The notes under the pieces are model-generated. The model had not been told where the DNA came from, did no database searches, and saw only the letters and a list, made by a program, of their open reading frames with translations. This document shows positions 52,131 to 63,720 of a stretch of DNA of 64,000 bases, one piece after another. Source of the DNA: Rotaria sp. Silwood1 (Eukaryota; Rotifera; Eurotatoria; Philodinida; Philodinidae); assembly GCA_905250075.1 (NCBI GenBank), contig CAJNOP010000117.1:124001-188000 (forward strand), written 5' to 3'. Numbering within the stretch: position 1 is the first letter of the stretch; every line of letters starts with the position of its first letter. A program made the position numbers and the translations under genes.

Positions 52131-52744
52131 AAATGACACTTGACATGTATTTTTTTTTGGCGCCTTTGTTTTAATCTTTTTTTTTTGTTTCTCTTCTTGT
52201 TTATATTTGACCAACAAAAAAAAAAAACAATAATCGACAATTTAAATTTGTTCGTTTGTTTTATTTCATATTCTGATTTTTTTTTTGTTTGTTTTGATGA
52301 TTTATAATACAATCTTATAAAATGATCTATAGAAAACGAAATTATTAATTTATATGGCGTAGCAAAATGAAAATTGATATTTAGTTGCGATATAAAACAA
52401 TGTTTTACTGCAAATTACAATTAGTAAAACTATGGCAAAAACGGGAAGAAAATAAGATTGACAATCCATGTTCTATTGTTTGATACTTTTCCAACATGTA
52501 TCATATTATCTAGAATAAACTTCAATAGTTTCCAACTACTTGATTCAAAGAATTGAATTCTATATTTAAAAATTATTCTCTTTCATGATTAATTATTTGC
52601 ATTATTCATTATATATATCCAATCAAAGAAAATTTCATTATCATTTCATATGAACGATCAAGTGTCACATGAACAGCGATTTTTCTATTACTAAGACATT
52701 TTTATTTCACTTCAAAGAATACATATATATCAACATTATGACAG
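52131..52744. other. 3' flanks of two converging genes
   Basis: Poly-T/A tracts only; contains the 3' UTRs of the SUEL/CUB gene (+) and the small membrane protein (-). No gene seen. Confidence 0.5.
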
Positions 52745-53381
52745 TCAAGCACATGACCAAACAAGACGTTTTGATGATGTACCACTATTTTTAAGTGCTG
52801 TTTTTAATTCTTGATCAATTACTGATTGTTTAAGACCTGATTTGAGTCGATGCTCACATAGATAAAGAAGAGCATTCGATGGTACCCATACAGGTTGACC
52901 AATTTGAAAATCATGCATTTTAAGAATAGCTAATGCTGTAAGAAGTGTTTGATCTTCAAATCCATTAGAGTCATCCGATTGAAAATGTACTTGACAAAGA
53001 GATACCGATGCTTCCTCATCATCAGTCTTGCTCACAAGAGCTAAAATAAAAAAAAAAAATCCTTCCTAACTTAGATCGATAAATAATATTCTCTGTCAAT
53101 ATTTACTAAAATTTTTTTTTTAATATTTTGTCAATGGCTGTTAAACACTTATAGACAAATTAACATTCTTTAAGAGCAAAATCAACTAAAACATCAATGT
53201 TAGTTTTTCATAGAGACACCTCGAGGTCACCCCTCTGACTTTTACCAGAGGAATAGGAATGTAAAAAAAAAGAAAGCTAAAATAGTAAGTTTAGCGGATA
53301 CTTACTACTTCTGACCAAATACAGTGCAAGAAGAATCACCACTACAGTGGTACTTATCACCCAGTTCGATGGTTGTTGCAT
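52745..53381 (-). CDS. small N-terminally anchored membrane protein, unknown function
   Basis: Two exons (53381-53306, 53040-52745) with a GTAAGT donor and a TTTTAG acceptor give 123 residues. Residues 8-23 form one hydrophobic segment (VISTTVVVILLALYLV) right after a short hydrophilic start, so a type III or signal-anchor topology is likely, with the rest as a soluble domain (acidic TDDEEAS; then LLTALAILKMHDFQIGQPVW; then a basic helix LCEHRLKSGLK). Two coding exons with clean junctions and an even amino-acid mix support a real gene. I do not recognise the family, and no enzyme motif is visible. Confidence 0.7.
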
Positions 53382-54385
53382 TTTATTCGTCTCCAATTTT
53401 GCGTTTATGAATGAAATTCACAATTAATCAAGCTCGAAAATGAAAATTGATTTTTCTTTTCTGTGTATCGTCGTGATATAAGCAGAACTATTTTGTCCCT
53501 TATTTTTACTTTTACGAACGTCTCGTCTTGTGCATAAACAATTTTTTCTTCGTTGTTCTTTTTCATTCTTGTTTTTTTTTTTTTATATCATATTCTCTAT
53601 TCGTTGTTTCATTGCTCGATTTTACAATATATATTTATGTAATTTTAATGACTGTTCTTTTTTAAAGTAACAATCAACATATCTATTTTTTCTTTACATA
53701 TATCATAATTAATAGACAAAACGATGATAAAAAAATCAATTTGACATTAAAAAAAAAGACTTTTCACGGATGATTAAACATCATGTTTCTTGCTGTAACT
53801 TAACAATTTGTTTGACAAGCTTCAGAGACAACGTAAAATATTGATTATTGTATTGGTTAGTTAGTTTCTACATACTCTTATTGATTTTCTATTGATATAA
53901 ATCAATTAATTTCGTTTTTAAGAGTAAAATTGAAGACCGCAAACCTTGGTCTCGATATACATATATATATATAGTAGCTATTGATATCAACATGAAATGA
54001 AGGTTATTCTAAGAATAAACATAAACATTTGTCTGTAAAATAATTATGATTATTGACGAAAAGTAAAAGAAGCTGCAAGAAAGTGGTTTTTCTAAAATTA
54101 TTCCTTTCACATACATATTTAGTAGGTGAAAGCTAAAGAGAAGCTAAGGCTAAACATGTAATTCGAAACAATTAAGGATATCTCAATGTTTCAAAATATA
54201 TTTACTTTTTCAACCTATTAGATTACATAAAAGTATAGCGATGATAACCGGTTCATTTATAATGAAAATTCATTGATAAATGAATGATAGTGTATCATAC
54301 AACGATGAGATTGAAATGCCTGGACAGGAAAGTGATGTTTCTACAATGTTCTGCATGATCGTTAATTTTACGATTACGATCACAA
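53382..54385. other. intergenic
   Basis: AT-rich, no gene seen. Poly-T at 53570-53590 and an AT microsatellite at 53955-53975. Inverted ACGATTACGATCAC / GTGATCATAATCGT motifs near 54370-54440 belong to the edge of the hAT-like element. Confidence 0.45.
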
Positions 54386-55270
54386 TCCCGTGTGCTCTCG
54401 TGAATGATGAGAAACTTTTTTCGTGATCATAATCGTAATCGCGATTGAAACCAAAATTTCGTCATTCATGATTGGAATATATACATCCAAAGTCTCAAAT
54501 ATTTATTTAAGAATATAATGTTCATATTTAAATCAGAAAAAAAATCTGACAGTTCACATTTTTCTGTTAATAAAAAAAACAAAGAAAATCCACTAGCTAA
54601 TGAAATACTATTTCATAATAGAACAAAACTGAAAAACATTGAAGAAATTACATCATTTAGTAATCTGTTCATCATCATCTTCACTTTCGATATTCACTAA
54701 AAGATAATGATTAATTTTTCGTTGTTGGTTCAACAAATCAGATACTGTTTTTGTTGATTGACAAGAACGTGAATGAACAAGCACAGAACTAGATCCTGTT
54801 GATGATTTATAAACCAATATTGACTCACAATAATCACAAATAACAAAATCTTGTTTAATATTGACGACATAAATTTGACTAAAATGAGAGCAACATTGGA
54901 TATTCTTGTGGTTTCTTTTGGTTTTTCATGTAATATTGCTGTATGATTTTGTTCGATTAGTCGTTCAAATGTCTTTTTTATTCAGTTGAACGAGATTAGT
55001 GGTACACATTTTAAAAACGAAGATAAGTTAAAGTTTTTTTTTCACATCTTCAAAGTATTTTCGCGAGTAATCGAAGAGAAATAGCGACTTTTATTGTTGA
55101 TTTCTATTCACTTTGGCTGTATTCGATGAAAGATATCAGACAGATGGCATCATCGAATGATGAAAAAATTTTTCTTGTCTTTAAATACTATGTAACATTC
55201 GTGATTGTAATTGAGAATCCTATTTTCTTTGTGATCGTGATCAGAAAAATCAATCACGCAGGACACTAGA
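54385..55270 (-). mobile_element. hAT-like DNA transposon relic with BED-type zinc finger
   Basis: Read on the minus strand, about 54700-54880 encodes FVICDYCESILVYKSSTGSS followed by SVLVHSRSC, a BED-finger pattern (C-X2-C, H-X4-C) like those starting hAT transposases, then LLNQQRKINHYL. The frame breaks upstream, and no catalytic or dimerisation domain is present. Possible terminal inverted repeats: GTGTGCTCTCGTGAATGAT (54391-54409) against GTGTCCTGCGTGATTGAT (reverse complement of about 55248-55265), followed on both sides by CGTGATC-like motifs. The interior is too short for a full transposase, so this is a dead, internally deleted copy. TIR assignment is less sure than the finger. Confidence 0.55.
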
Positions 55271-56061
55271 TGTTTCAAAGAGGTAAATATGTATGACTAT
55301 GATGGAATAAGCATTCATGTATATATCCACAATTATGATTATTAATATCATCAGTGTGTTCTATTCCAACATCATCAGCAACAAGCAAACGTATACTTTT
55401 TCATATAAAACAAAAGTTTGAAAACTACTATGGTTGTGAAAATATTTACCAGATGTTAATTATCTCCAATTCGGATCCAAGTGCAATATCTATTTTACAA
55501 TTATTTAAATATATAATTAAATCTTAAAGATTTTTAATATTTATCATTATTTGTGTCAGGACAAGCACAGTTCAAAGTTTTTGAATCGAATTAACAGAAA
55601 ATATTTCGGACTCAAATTCGACCCGATGAGTTCTATCCTTTACACTGTATTGGAAATTTATTTTATAGGTCAGCGGTGGTCGTAACGTGTATGAGACAAA
55701 AAGAGAAAAATATTTCTCAAATATCATTTTGATCACATGATTAGGTATACAAATTTAGAGTGTTCTGTTTGCAATGACGACATCATCACACCTTTGGACC
55801 CCTCCCTCTACCTTTCATGAATTGCTATTTTTTTTGTGCGCCCTTGCTCTCTGATGACGTAGTATTCAACAAACCCATACGTAAGATATAATCATGATTT
55901 TTTACATACACAAAAGAGAAAGTATTTATTGAGTAAATAAATGAACACAACACAAGAAAAATGAAGAAAGAAGAAAAGGCATATGTATATATGTATATGA
56001 ATAAGAAATAAAAAACGATAGTATTGATAATAATAGTTAACATCAAAAGAAGAATATTTAT
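55271..56061. other. intergenic, 3' side of the bZIP gene
   Basis: No gene seen. A somewhat GC-richer patch lies at about 55775-55860 (GCGCCCTTGC). The part nearest 56061 is likely the 3' UTR of the bZIP gene. Confidence 0.45.
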
Positions 56062-56844
56062 TTAATTTGATGTTGATAAATCAACTTGAAGGAAATCAAC
56101 AAGTAATTTTTTAAATTGTTGAATACGATCAGTTAAATTTTGTAATTCCAATTTTAGTTCTGTATTTGTATTTTTTAATTTTAAATGTCGATCAAGTAAA
56201 TGATGACGTTCAGATTTTTTTTTGATTCGATATTTTTCTGCTGCTGTTTTATTTTGATCTTTTTTTCGTAATTTACGTTCAACAGCTGATAATTTTGGTT
56301 TTTTCATTGATGGTGTTGGAGATGAATCTGTTGATGATAGAGATGGTGATGATGGAACACTCATATCTCTATTGTTTGTAGATTCTATTGATGATGAATC
56401 TTCAATACTTGATAAAGGAGAACTATTTGTATCCATAGGAGGAGATGGAAAAGATGATTGACTTATCCATTTTTCAATATCAATTTCATCTATTGATATT
56501 GAGTCAGCAAGAAAATCTATTCAAGAAAAAACAAAAGAACATATTTATTAATTAGATAGATTTTTTTTGAAAAATTTTTTACCTGATTTTTCATCAAAAT
56601 CATTGAAATTAACAAGATCAAAATCAGAGAAAAATTCTTCTTGATGTTGACTATTATCATTCAGACTATCGTTAATTATATCATTATGGATTGCCTTTGT
56701 TGATTGAACAGGAGATAGATAAATATCAATGTCATCAAGTAAATAAAAATCAAGTGATGTTAAACTAGAATTTAATTTATTGATGCCATCGTCGCCAATC
56801 GATGGCGTCAATAGATCTTGGGATTGATATTGTTCGTATAGCAT
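56062..56844 (-). CDS. ATF4: ATF4/ATF5-like bZIP transcription factor
   Basis: Two exons (56844-56583, 56516-56062) give 238 residues. The N-terminal half is acidic (DFYLLDDIDIYLSP; FFSDFDLVNFNDFDE), as in transactivation regions; a Ser/Pro-rich middle follows. The C-terminus holds a bZIP: basic region about 166-191 (KLRKKDQNKTAAEKYRIKKK, with the NxxAAxxYR pattern typical of ATF4/ATF5) and a short leucine zipper (about 194-230). ATF4 is the nuclear effector of the integrated stress response, heterodimerising with C/EBP-type partners. The identification is strengthened by an upstream ORF that overlaps the start codon out of frame (56777-56920), the hallmark of ATF4 control. I see no DSG degron. 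ATF5 cannot be excluded, as it shares both the bZIP and the uORF mechanism. Confidence 0.9.
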
Positions 56845-56920
56845 GGTTTTCGTCTTTTTTTTTAGATTTTAGGGAGAAAAACAAGAGAAAAGGTGTGGCG
56901 GACGCCATTTTGATTTCCAT
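56777..56920 (-). promoter_or_regulatory. upstream ORF overlapping the ATF4 start codon
   Basis: An ATG at 56920-56918 opens a 47-codon frame that stops at 56779-56777, inside the bZIP coding region. It overlaps the main ORF by 68 bases in another frame. Its fifth codon is a second in-frame ATG in good context (AAAATGG). A ribosome translating it passes the main ATG, as with uORF2 of vertebrate ATF4, where eIF2 phosphorylation lets ribosomes bypass it. A splice-acceptor-like TTTTTTTAG ends at 56930, nine bases upstream, so the ORF would be near the start of an exon. Function is inferred from layout; the layout itself is read directly. Confidence 0.75.
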
Positions 56921-57062
56921 AATTAAAAGCTAAAAAAATAAGGAAATAAATGTTTTGAAAACCAGATTTATGTTGCTTTTTATGTCGTACTTTGTTGTGA
57001 TGGGCACGTAAAGAGCGTGCTCGCTAGCCGAAGCTAAAGCGCCTACAAAGGTCGCGACGTTG

Positions 57063-57077
57063 CTAAGTTAATATCAT
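57063..57077 (-). promoter_or_regulatory. possible short first uORF of ATF4
   Basis: ATGATATTAACTTAG encodes four residues and a stop, 142 bases before the overlapping uORF. A short permissive uORF1 is expected in the ATF4 mechanism. Whether this segment is in the transcript is unknown; an acceptor-like TTTTTGACAG precedes it. Confidence 0.25.
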
Positions 57078-57395
57078 GTTGAAATCTGTCAAAAAATAAA
57101 GCAAAAAATGATGATGAAATTGTTCGATATAACTCTTTGTAGTTTCTTTATTTCCTACAAATTAAACTGCATGATGCAATGTTTATTCTGATTCATGAAT
57201 GAGACATGAATGAGAAAGATTTTTTTTTAATTGCTCAATTTTTATTAAAATTTCTTATTCATAATAAAAAGTACATAAAAACCATATAAAAATTATTAAA
57301 AAAAAAAATTATAAATGCGTAAATAAAAGTCAAAGAGAAAAGATGTCACCACATATTCGGAATTTAAAAACAAATCAAATACAGGCAGTTTGTTC

Positions 57396-58221
57396 TATAG
57401 TCGAGTCCGCTTATAAGAGTGCGGTCGGGACCTGTAAAAGAGGCTCTTATATGCGGACCGCTCCTTTATCCGAACTATATTTAAAACAGTGCAAAAATTG
57501 ATTCCTGTCAACATTTATTAAGTAGGACATAGGCATACATAAATTTACTTGAAGAAATCCATGATTTTACTTTGAGTACTATTAATTAAAGCGTTCTTTT
57601 CGATCATGTCTTCGATATCATAATATGAATTATACTCTGTAAATTCTCTTCCAAATACTTGCGAACGATTGAAAGATGCATCAGCGTATCTTTATGAGAT
57701 ACCTGGCATCGGTTCATCAACAATTGCGGCTTCTTCTTCGTCTTCTTCTTCTAAAATATATATTACCTTTTGGATGGATGAATATCTGATCCCTTTATTG
57801 AAGAAACAGCAAGTATATATACATAGGAGAGAGACAATAGATGGACTAGAGAAAAAGTCTAGAAGCTTCGTCCGACTGTTTAGAAAATGAATAATAGACA
57901 GAAAAAGACAATGGTTCTTCTTACTCAACAAAGACGTCAGTTAGAAAAAGTGAGTAAGACGAAAAAGAGCATACGTGCAACAGATGAATAGAAAAAGAAA
58001 AGAACAAGAACATACAATATGGCTCTTTTATGTGGACTCAAATCGCAAAAAAGCGCCAAAACAAAGCTCTTATAAGCGAACCGCTCCTTTATCCGAGGCT
58101 CTTATAAGCGGAGTTTGCCAGTACATAAAACATAGGAGAAAAAAATGGGAAATTGGAAAACGGCTCTTACAGGCGGACCGCTCCTTTATCCGGAGCTCTT
58201 ATAAGTGGACTCGACTGTATA
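57396..58221. mobile_element. pogo/Tigger-like TIR element with internal palindromic modules
   Basis: Ends: AGTCGAGTCCGCTTATAAGAG (from 57399) and, inverted, AGTCGAGTCCACTTATAAGAG (to about 58217), with TA at both borders (TCTATAGTC, GACTGTATA). The module GGACCGCTCCTTTATCCG recurs at about 57455, 58080 (GAACCGCTCC) and 58175, each flanked by CTCTTATAAGCGGA-like sequence, so the termini are repeated several times inside. No transposase is recognisable. The length (826 bp) suits a non-autonomous copy; the exact superfamily is inferred from the TA target and TIR style. Confidence 0.65.
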
Positions 58222-61200
58222 TATATTTTAAATGTCAAACAAAGTATTTTCATTGTTTTATTGTTTAATACTGTAGATGCGATGATTTTGTGAGTGAGTT
58301 CGATTTATTCATAAAATACTTGTTACTACTCATCAAAAACGCAGACAATTGGAAAAAGAGAAAAATATTTATATGTCAGCATGTTGAATTGGAAGGAGAG
58401 TTTTCGGAAACTGAAAAGATGCATATAGGAGTTTTTGAAAGTAGGCAGATGAAGAAATTTCTTATTTCAATTTACGATTGTGACTGGAAAAAAGTTCAAT
58501 CTATCATATTGCAAAAACCTTGAGGAACTCATTGGGATAATTCAGCATACAAGGTAATGATATTTCCGAAACTTGCGTGTATTCTAGAGATCTCTATCTG
58601 AATAGGTACAGTTAATCCAAGGAGAATAAAACTAATATCATAAGGTGTATTCAATTACCAGAATGGTAAAGAATTATCATTATTAATCTATTCATCAGCA
58701 TATTCACTTTTGTTCTACTATCTTTATACTCTAAAATAAAATGGCATAAACGAATCGATCCATTTCTATTTGTTCAGTATTCTTTGGTCAGTTTTCCTTC
58801 TTCAATTTTTACTGAAAAAAAAATGTCCACACTTTTAAAATACGAAGAGGATTGTTATTGATAACTCATTTGCTATTATTAAATTGTTACTCTCCTAACC
58901 GAAGATATTGGTCACACATAAGTCAACTCTACTATGATCAAATGAGTGGCATAGTTTTTGTTTTAATTAGTTGTTTGTTAATGTTATCAGATGAATGAAT
59001 GAATGAATGAAAAGAAGAATAAATACAAGTAAATATTATTACAACGGATTATTTCTTATTAATTTCATTTATTTAGTTATTTCAATGAGAAATAGACAAC
59101 TAATGATTTATCAATAGATAAACTCAAATTGAGGACTTTTTCTGAGTAAGAATAACAAAAACGAATTGATTTTGTTGACGCGCTTTCAAGCAATGCTTCC
59201 AACATCACGTATTCTTTGTTCGATAGCGATAAATTGAACTAAAAGATCAAGGATGAACTTCATGCTTTTACTATTTATCAGTCTCAAAGGTGTTCAAAAC
59301 AAATCATCATCGTTTTATTAACAAATGTCAACCAGGTTAAAAGTCGATGAACGATAAAATCGTCATTAAAGTAAAGTTATAGAAAAAAAAACGAAGAAAT
59401 TCAATGAATTTGACTTGTTGGAAATATTCACCTTTTATTTTTTGTATTCTAAAATTAAGAATGCTTGAATTCAATTCAGTTGCTTAATTCTTTTTGGAAA
59501 ATTCTTGATTTAAATTTTAGTTTTTGTGCTTAATTTCAAGATTATCAATCATTCATTCATGAATGTTGATAATAAAATTAAATTTCATTGTAAAATAAAC
59601 ATTAATGTATAGTGTATGTAATCGAAAACAAAAGTTGTTGAAAGATTTGTCGAAAGAATCTACATTTTTTCTTTAGAATAAATCATTATATATTGTTTTT
59701 AAATAAATCCTACACAAATGAAGATTTCGAAAAAATGATCATCATTATGACACGATTCAATAATATAATAATAAATTCGTTCTTGAAACATTATGCAGCA
59801 AAATATTTTGAACAGAAGATTTTCAATTTCTTTACTTCTTTAGATTCTATCATACCAATTAATGAATATCAATTAAATATGCAAGCAAATATTTGAAACA
59901 TGCAAGTATTGTAGCTTTTCATCGAGACATTAATGTTAAGTGAAGAATAATCAAACATGAAAAAACATCCTGGTGTTATTATTTCCACCTATAGATTTTC
60001 ATCGATTTCAACAAATATAGACATTTCACTTTCACGGACTAGTTCAACGTATCTCAATAATAGGTTTGAGACAGTATTGTTGGAAAATGTAAAGTTAACC
60101 CATATCTAAAATTAGTGTTTTGTTCATATGCAAAATATGGATGTGAATGTGGGTGACGATTAAAATAACACCGACAGTCACACGCACTGATGAATCGATT
60201 TTAACCCATTTTTATTTATTTACATTCGTCATCTTGATGGAAATGAAGAGACAGATGGTTGAAAAAAGTCCTTGATGAGATATAATCCCATCGAAAGAAA
60301 GAAGGACAGATGCAATCTTGTTTTTTTCTTCAGCATTGCTTTCTTGATGCATTTTACTTCCCCTACAATATAAATGACAAAAAACATGTTGTAACTGTAT
60401 CTTTCTTTTAATTTCTCTCGCTTGTTATTGTCGCACTTTCAGCAGAAATCCAACAAACGTATGCAGTCAACGCTACAGACGAATTTCTTTTCGTGAAATA
60501 AACTTCTGTGTTGGCGCAAAGACATCAAGCATTCACTTTAATAGTTATATTTGTTCTTTTCTAAAAGAAAGAATCTTTGTTTTGAATATCGCTGCTGGTG
60601 ACAGTTAGAACAAAGTGATACTTTCGTGCAAACAAAATAATAAATACAGGATCTACTCCTATCATATGACTGTCCATTTATTCATTAAAAAAACTTGAAA
60701 CTATGAACACATTTTAAAAAAAGACAAGCAATCGGCTCATCATTTGTCCACTGTACGTTAAAATGTACTACTCTCTGTCGAATGCATACAAGCATAAATC
60801 ACTGATAGATCATATTCACAATCAATATTGTGCTCTGATAATACTTATCATTTTCAAGTTATCATATAGAACAAAGATTAATACCATTGATATTTCAACA
60901 CCAGTTTTTATTGGAAACTAGTTAGGTTATATGTTTTTGATTGAAGCATAACGATTGCAAACATAGTTTTAGTGAAGTACATATTTATAGTACTCGAATT
61001 ATCTCATTGATGTGGTTATAGAAAAAAAACAAACAATTACAATGTATTATACACATATTTCCGATGAGTGTAACATAAATAAAAATATCGCATAAGCTAC
61101 GACGAGAGTGAGGATACATTGAGACTGCTAGCGTTACTCACACTACACCCATGCAATGTTTCATGGCAAAATACAGATTCTCTTGTCTATTGCTACAGTA

Positions 61201-62630
61201 TGATTTCAAATTGCATGGTTGTTTGTACAAATATCGGTCCTTGACAATCAAAATCTGAACATACAGATTATTTTTTGCATATTTTGTGTAGAAGCAGCTG
61301 GATTCTAAAAACTATTGAGTCGTTTTTTAACATTGGACAGTCCGATGTCTGGTTTAGTAATGTTATATGATCAAACAAGTTACAAAAACAATAAAATAAA
61401 CAAGAGAAAAACTAACGAACAGAGGTGTTAAGCTCATAGACAATACTCAAGTTCGTTTCATCAGAAAATATGATATATATATCTACAATTAATTACTCTA
61501 GCTAGGGTGAGAGTGAAGGTAAATTCTCAGAGCCAGTCTCTGTAAACATCCTCGATCAGGATGAGAAAATAATTATCAACTATGACGTGCCGTGTATATC
61601 TACGGTGATTAATTACGATGAGAAAAGCTTTGCTTTCGTTGAAATGTTTGTTAATTAGCAGCAGTATATTCATAACTAAAAGTCATTCTTCGAATGTTAC
61701 TTTGGTTAGCGTTGAATATACTTTTTTCTGTTTGGTCAACATTATCAAGATTTCAATCACATGCATAATGAGTAAAACTGCGTTAGTAACGTCTATATAG
61801 TTTTATCTTTTTGTATTCTTCTTCCGAAACCTTCTCAATGAGAACAAACTTAATACGAATTCTCATTCACATCACTGCGTGCACGAAAATATAATGTAAG
61901 TTGGAAAAAATAGAAGTGCAATAGAAGACTTGGTATGGTTTTTGTCCTTTGTTATTGACAACAATATTGTTCATAGGAAGTAATTGAAAGCTGTCATTAA
62001 GTGTCTAGATATAAAAACATCCACATTTCAAGTCGTATAAGAAGCTAGAAACCACAAAAAACATCAACTGAATCAATACAACAGATCATCTCTGTCGAAA
62101 ATACAAACAATACTACATCATTCCTGATCAAATCGATGTTCTTTTTCATTTTAAAATTGGTTGTCAGCACGTAAGCATAGTTAGCAGGGCATCTAGTTTT
62201 TCTTACAGAGATTCACTCTTGACCATCTCATGATCTTCTAGTCAGTTGTGATAGATGGCGAATTCGATTCCGTGTACCCTATATGCACTGTTTTTATAGT
62301 GTGAAGGTCTTGTAGATTTATGCAATTTATATGATATTACATGTATCACAAAGCAGAAGATGGACTCACCATTTTGTGAAAGAAAATTTTTACATTGGCA
62401 ATTGAAAATTCGGTTGCTGATCGATCACATGAATACTCTTTTCACTTGGACATCAGAAGAGATGGATGATAAACACAATTTAAAAAAATTGTGTAGATAA
62501 ACACTTCGAATATAATAACACATAATTATGAAACTACTATTCATCTTACGAATACAAGTGAGGCTCGTTAATGAGACTCACGTGACATTCGACTGAATTC
62601 TTAATCTTTGCGCTGGGATACACTACTTTA
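58222..62630. other. intergenic, no gene recognised
   Basis: About 4.4 kb with only chance ORFs shorter than 80 codons (for example 58290-58523) lacking motifs or splice context. A TGAA tetranucleotide run occurs at 58990-59010. A GTGAGGGT-like motif is scattered at about 61105 and 61505. Nothing else can be supported. Confidence 0.45.
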
Positions 62631-62639
62631 CAAACGCAA

Positions 62640-63720
62640 TCGATATCAATATTAAATGTATGCAGGAGCAGACGTGCGGACATGGGTGTCCATGTAAATT
62701 TCGATGTAGCTGTGTCTGCTCGTGTGTTCCTCGTGTTCACTAATTCAATAAACTCCCACATTTCTACTCATACATATCCAAGCACCGACATCCTCACACA
62801 AAATTACTACAGACACCACCCATACTTATCCACAAAAATTTACACCCATACAGCTGAACGATAGTACAGCCTAAGCCTACATATACACAGTAGCCATCGA
62901 CACACAAAATCACATCAATCATTCACACTGGCTTAACACCTCATATCCAGTCCACATCTCTACTACCCACTGTCAGCTATATCTAAATTCCCAATCCATC
63001 ACCCAGCATAGCCACCCAACGCGGTTAAACAAAATTTCTCAAAAACGCGTTTAAACACCTAAAAACTATATTAGTGAGAATTTATAGGCGTTTTTAAAAA
63101 ACGGGTCATGTAAACGTCAACGATTTTATTTTTAGGTAAATGAAAACTGTTAAAATATCTACAGCCGTATTATGTATCCTCATAAACGATTGAAAAAGCT
63201 ACACTCAATGCGTTTTAACGCTTATTTTGTTGAGGATGCGCTTTTCATATAGAAATTCCATAGTTTCAGGCGCTTTCCATTAGCGATTTTCTTTCCATGT
63301 TCGGAACGTCGAATTATAGACGTTAAAATTTACATAGAATAATATTTTTTAGCGTGTTAATCTGCCAATTTTTTTTCCTTTTTCTATATGCAAAAACATA
63401 CCTTGAAAACTCAAAAAAATTAAAAAACCCTATACATTTTCAAGACAAAAATTTTCATTTCGATTATTTCTCTATATGTTTAAATGTTTGCACGCTTAAA
63501 ATATGATATCAGCATTATTTAAGTGCGCTTACACGCGCTAAACCAATAAATTCCTATAGATTAAACGCTGATGGAATATTGATGTATTTAAAAGTGCAAA
63601 ATATTATGCGTTTTTAAGGTGTGAGTGGGTGTGCGTGTGGGTCCAATGTCGGTGTGAATATGTGTAAATAGAAAAAGCCAATTCAAAACCAAACACACAC
63701 CCACCCACTCACAGTTACAC
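62640..63720. repeat. repeat block with CCCACA-like tracts and GCGTTTTAA motifs
   Basis: From about 62755 to 63010 the plus strand is C/A/T-rich with many CACCCATAC / CCACA variants. From about 63020 to 63620 motifs such as CGCGTTTAAACACC, GGCGTTTTTAAA and GCGTTTTAACGC recur on both strands. At 63625-63650 (GTGAGTGGGTGTGCGTGTGGG) and 63697-63715 (CACACCCACCCACTCAC) facing tracts form a hairpin. The same combination (CGCTTTTAACGC beside ACCCAC) occurs at 13.43-13.79 kb, so this seems a repeat family rather than simple sequence. Confidence 0.5.

Noticed and set aside
62250-62290. tRNA-like GAATTCGATTCC motif
   Set aside because: No matching acceptor stem or anticodon arm could be drawn around it.
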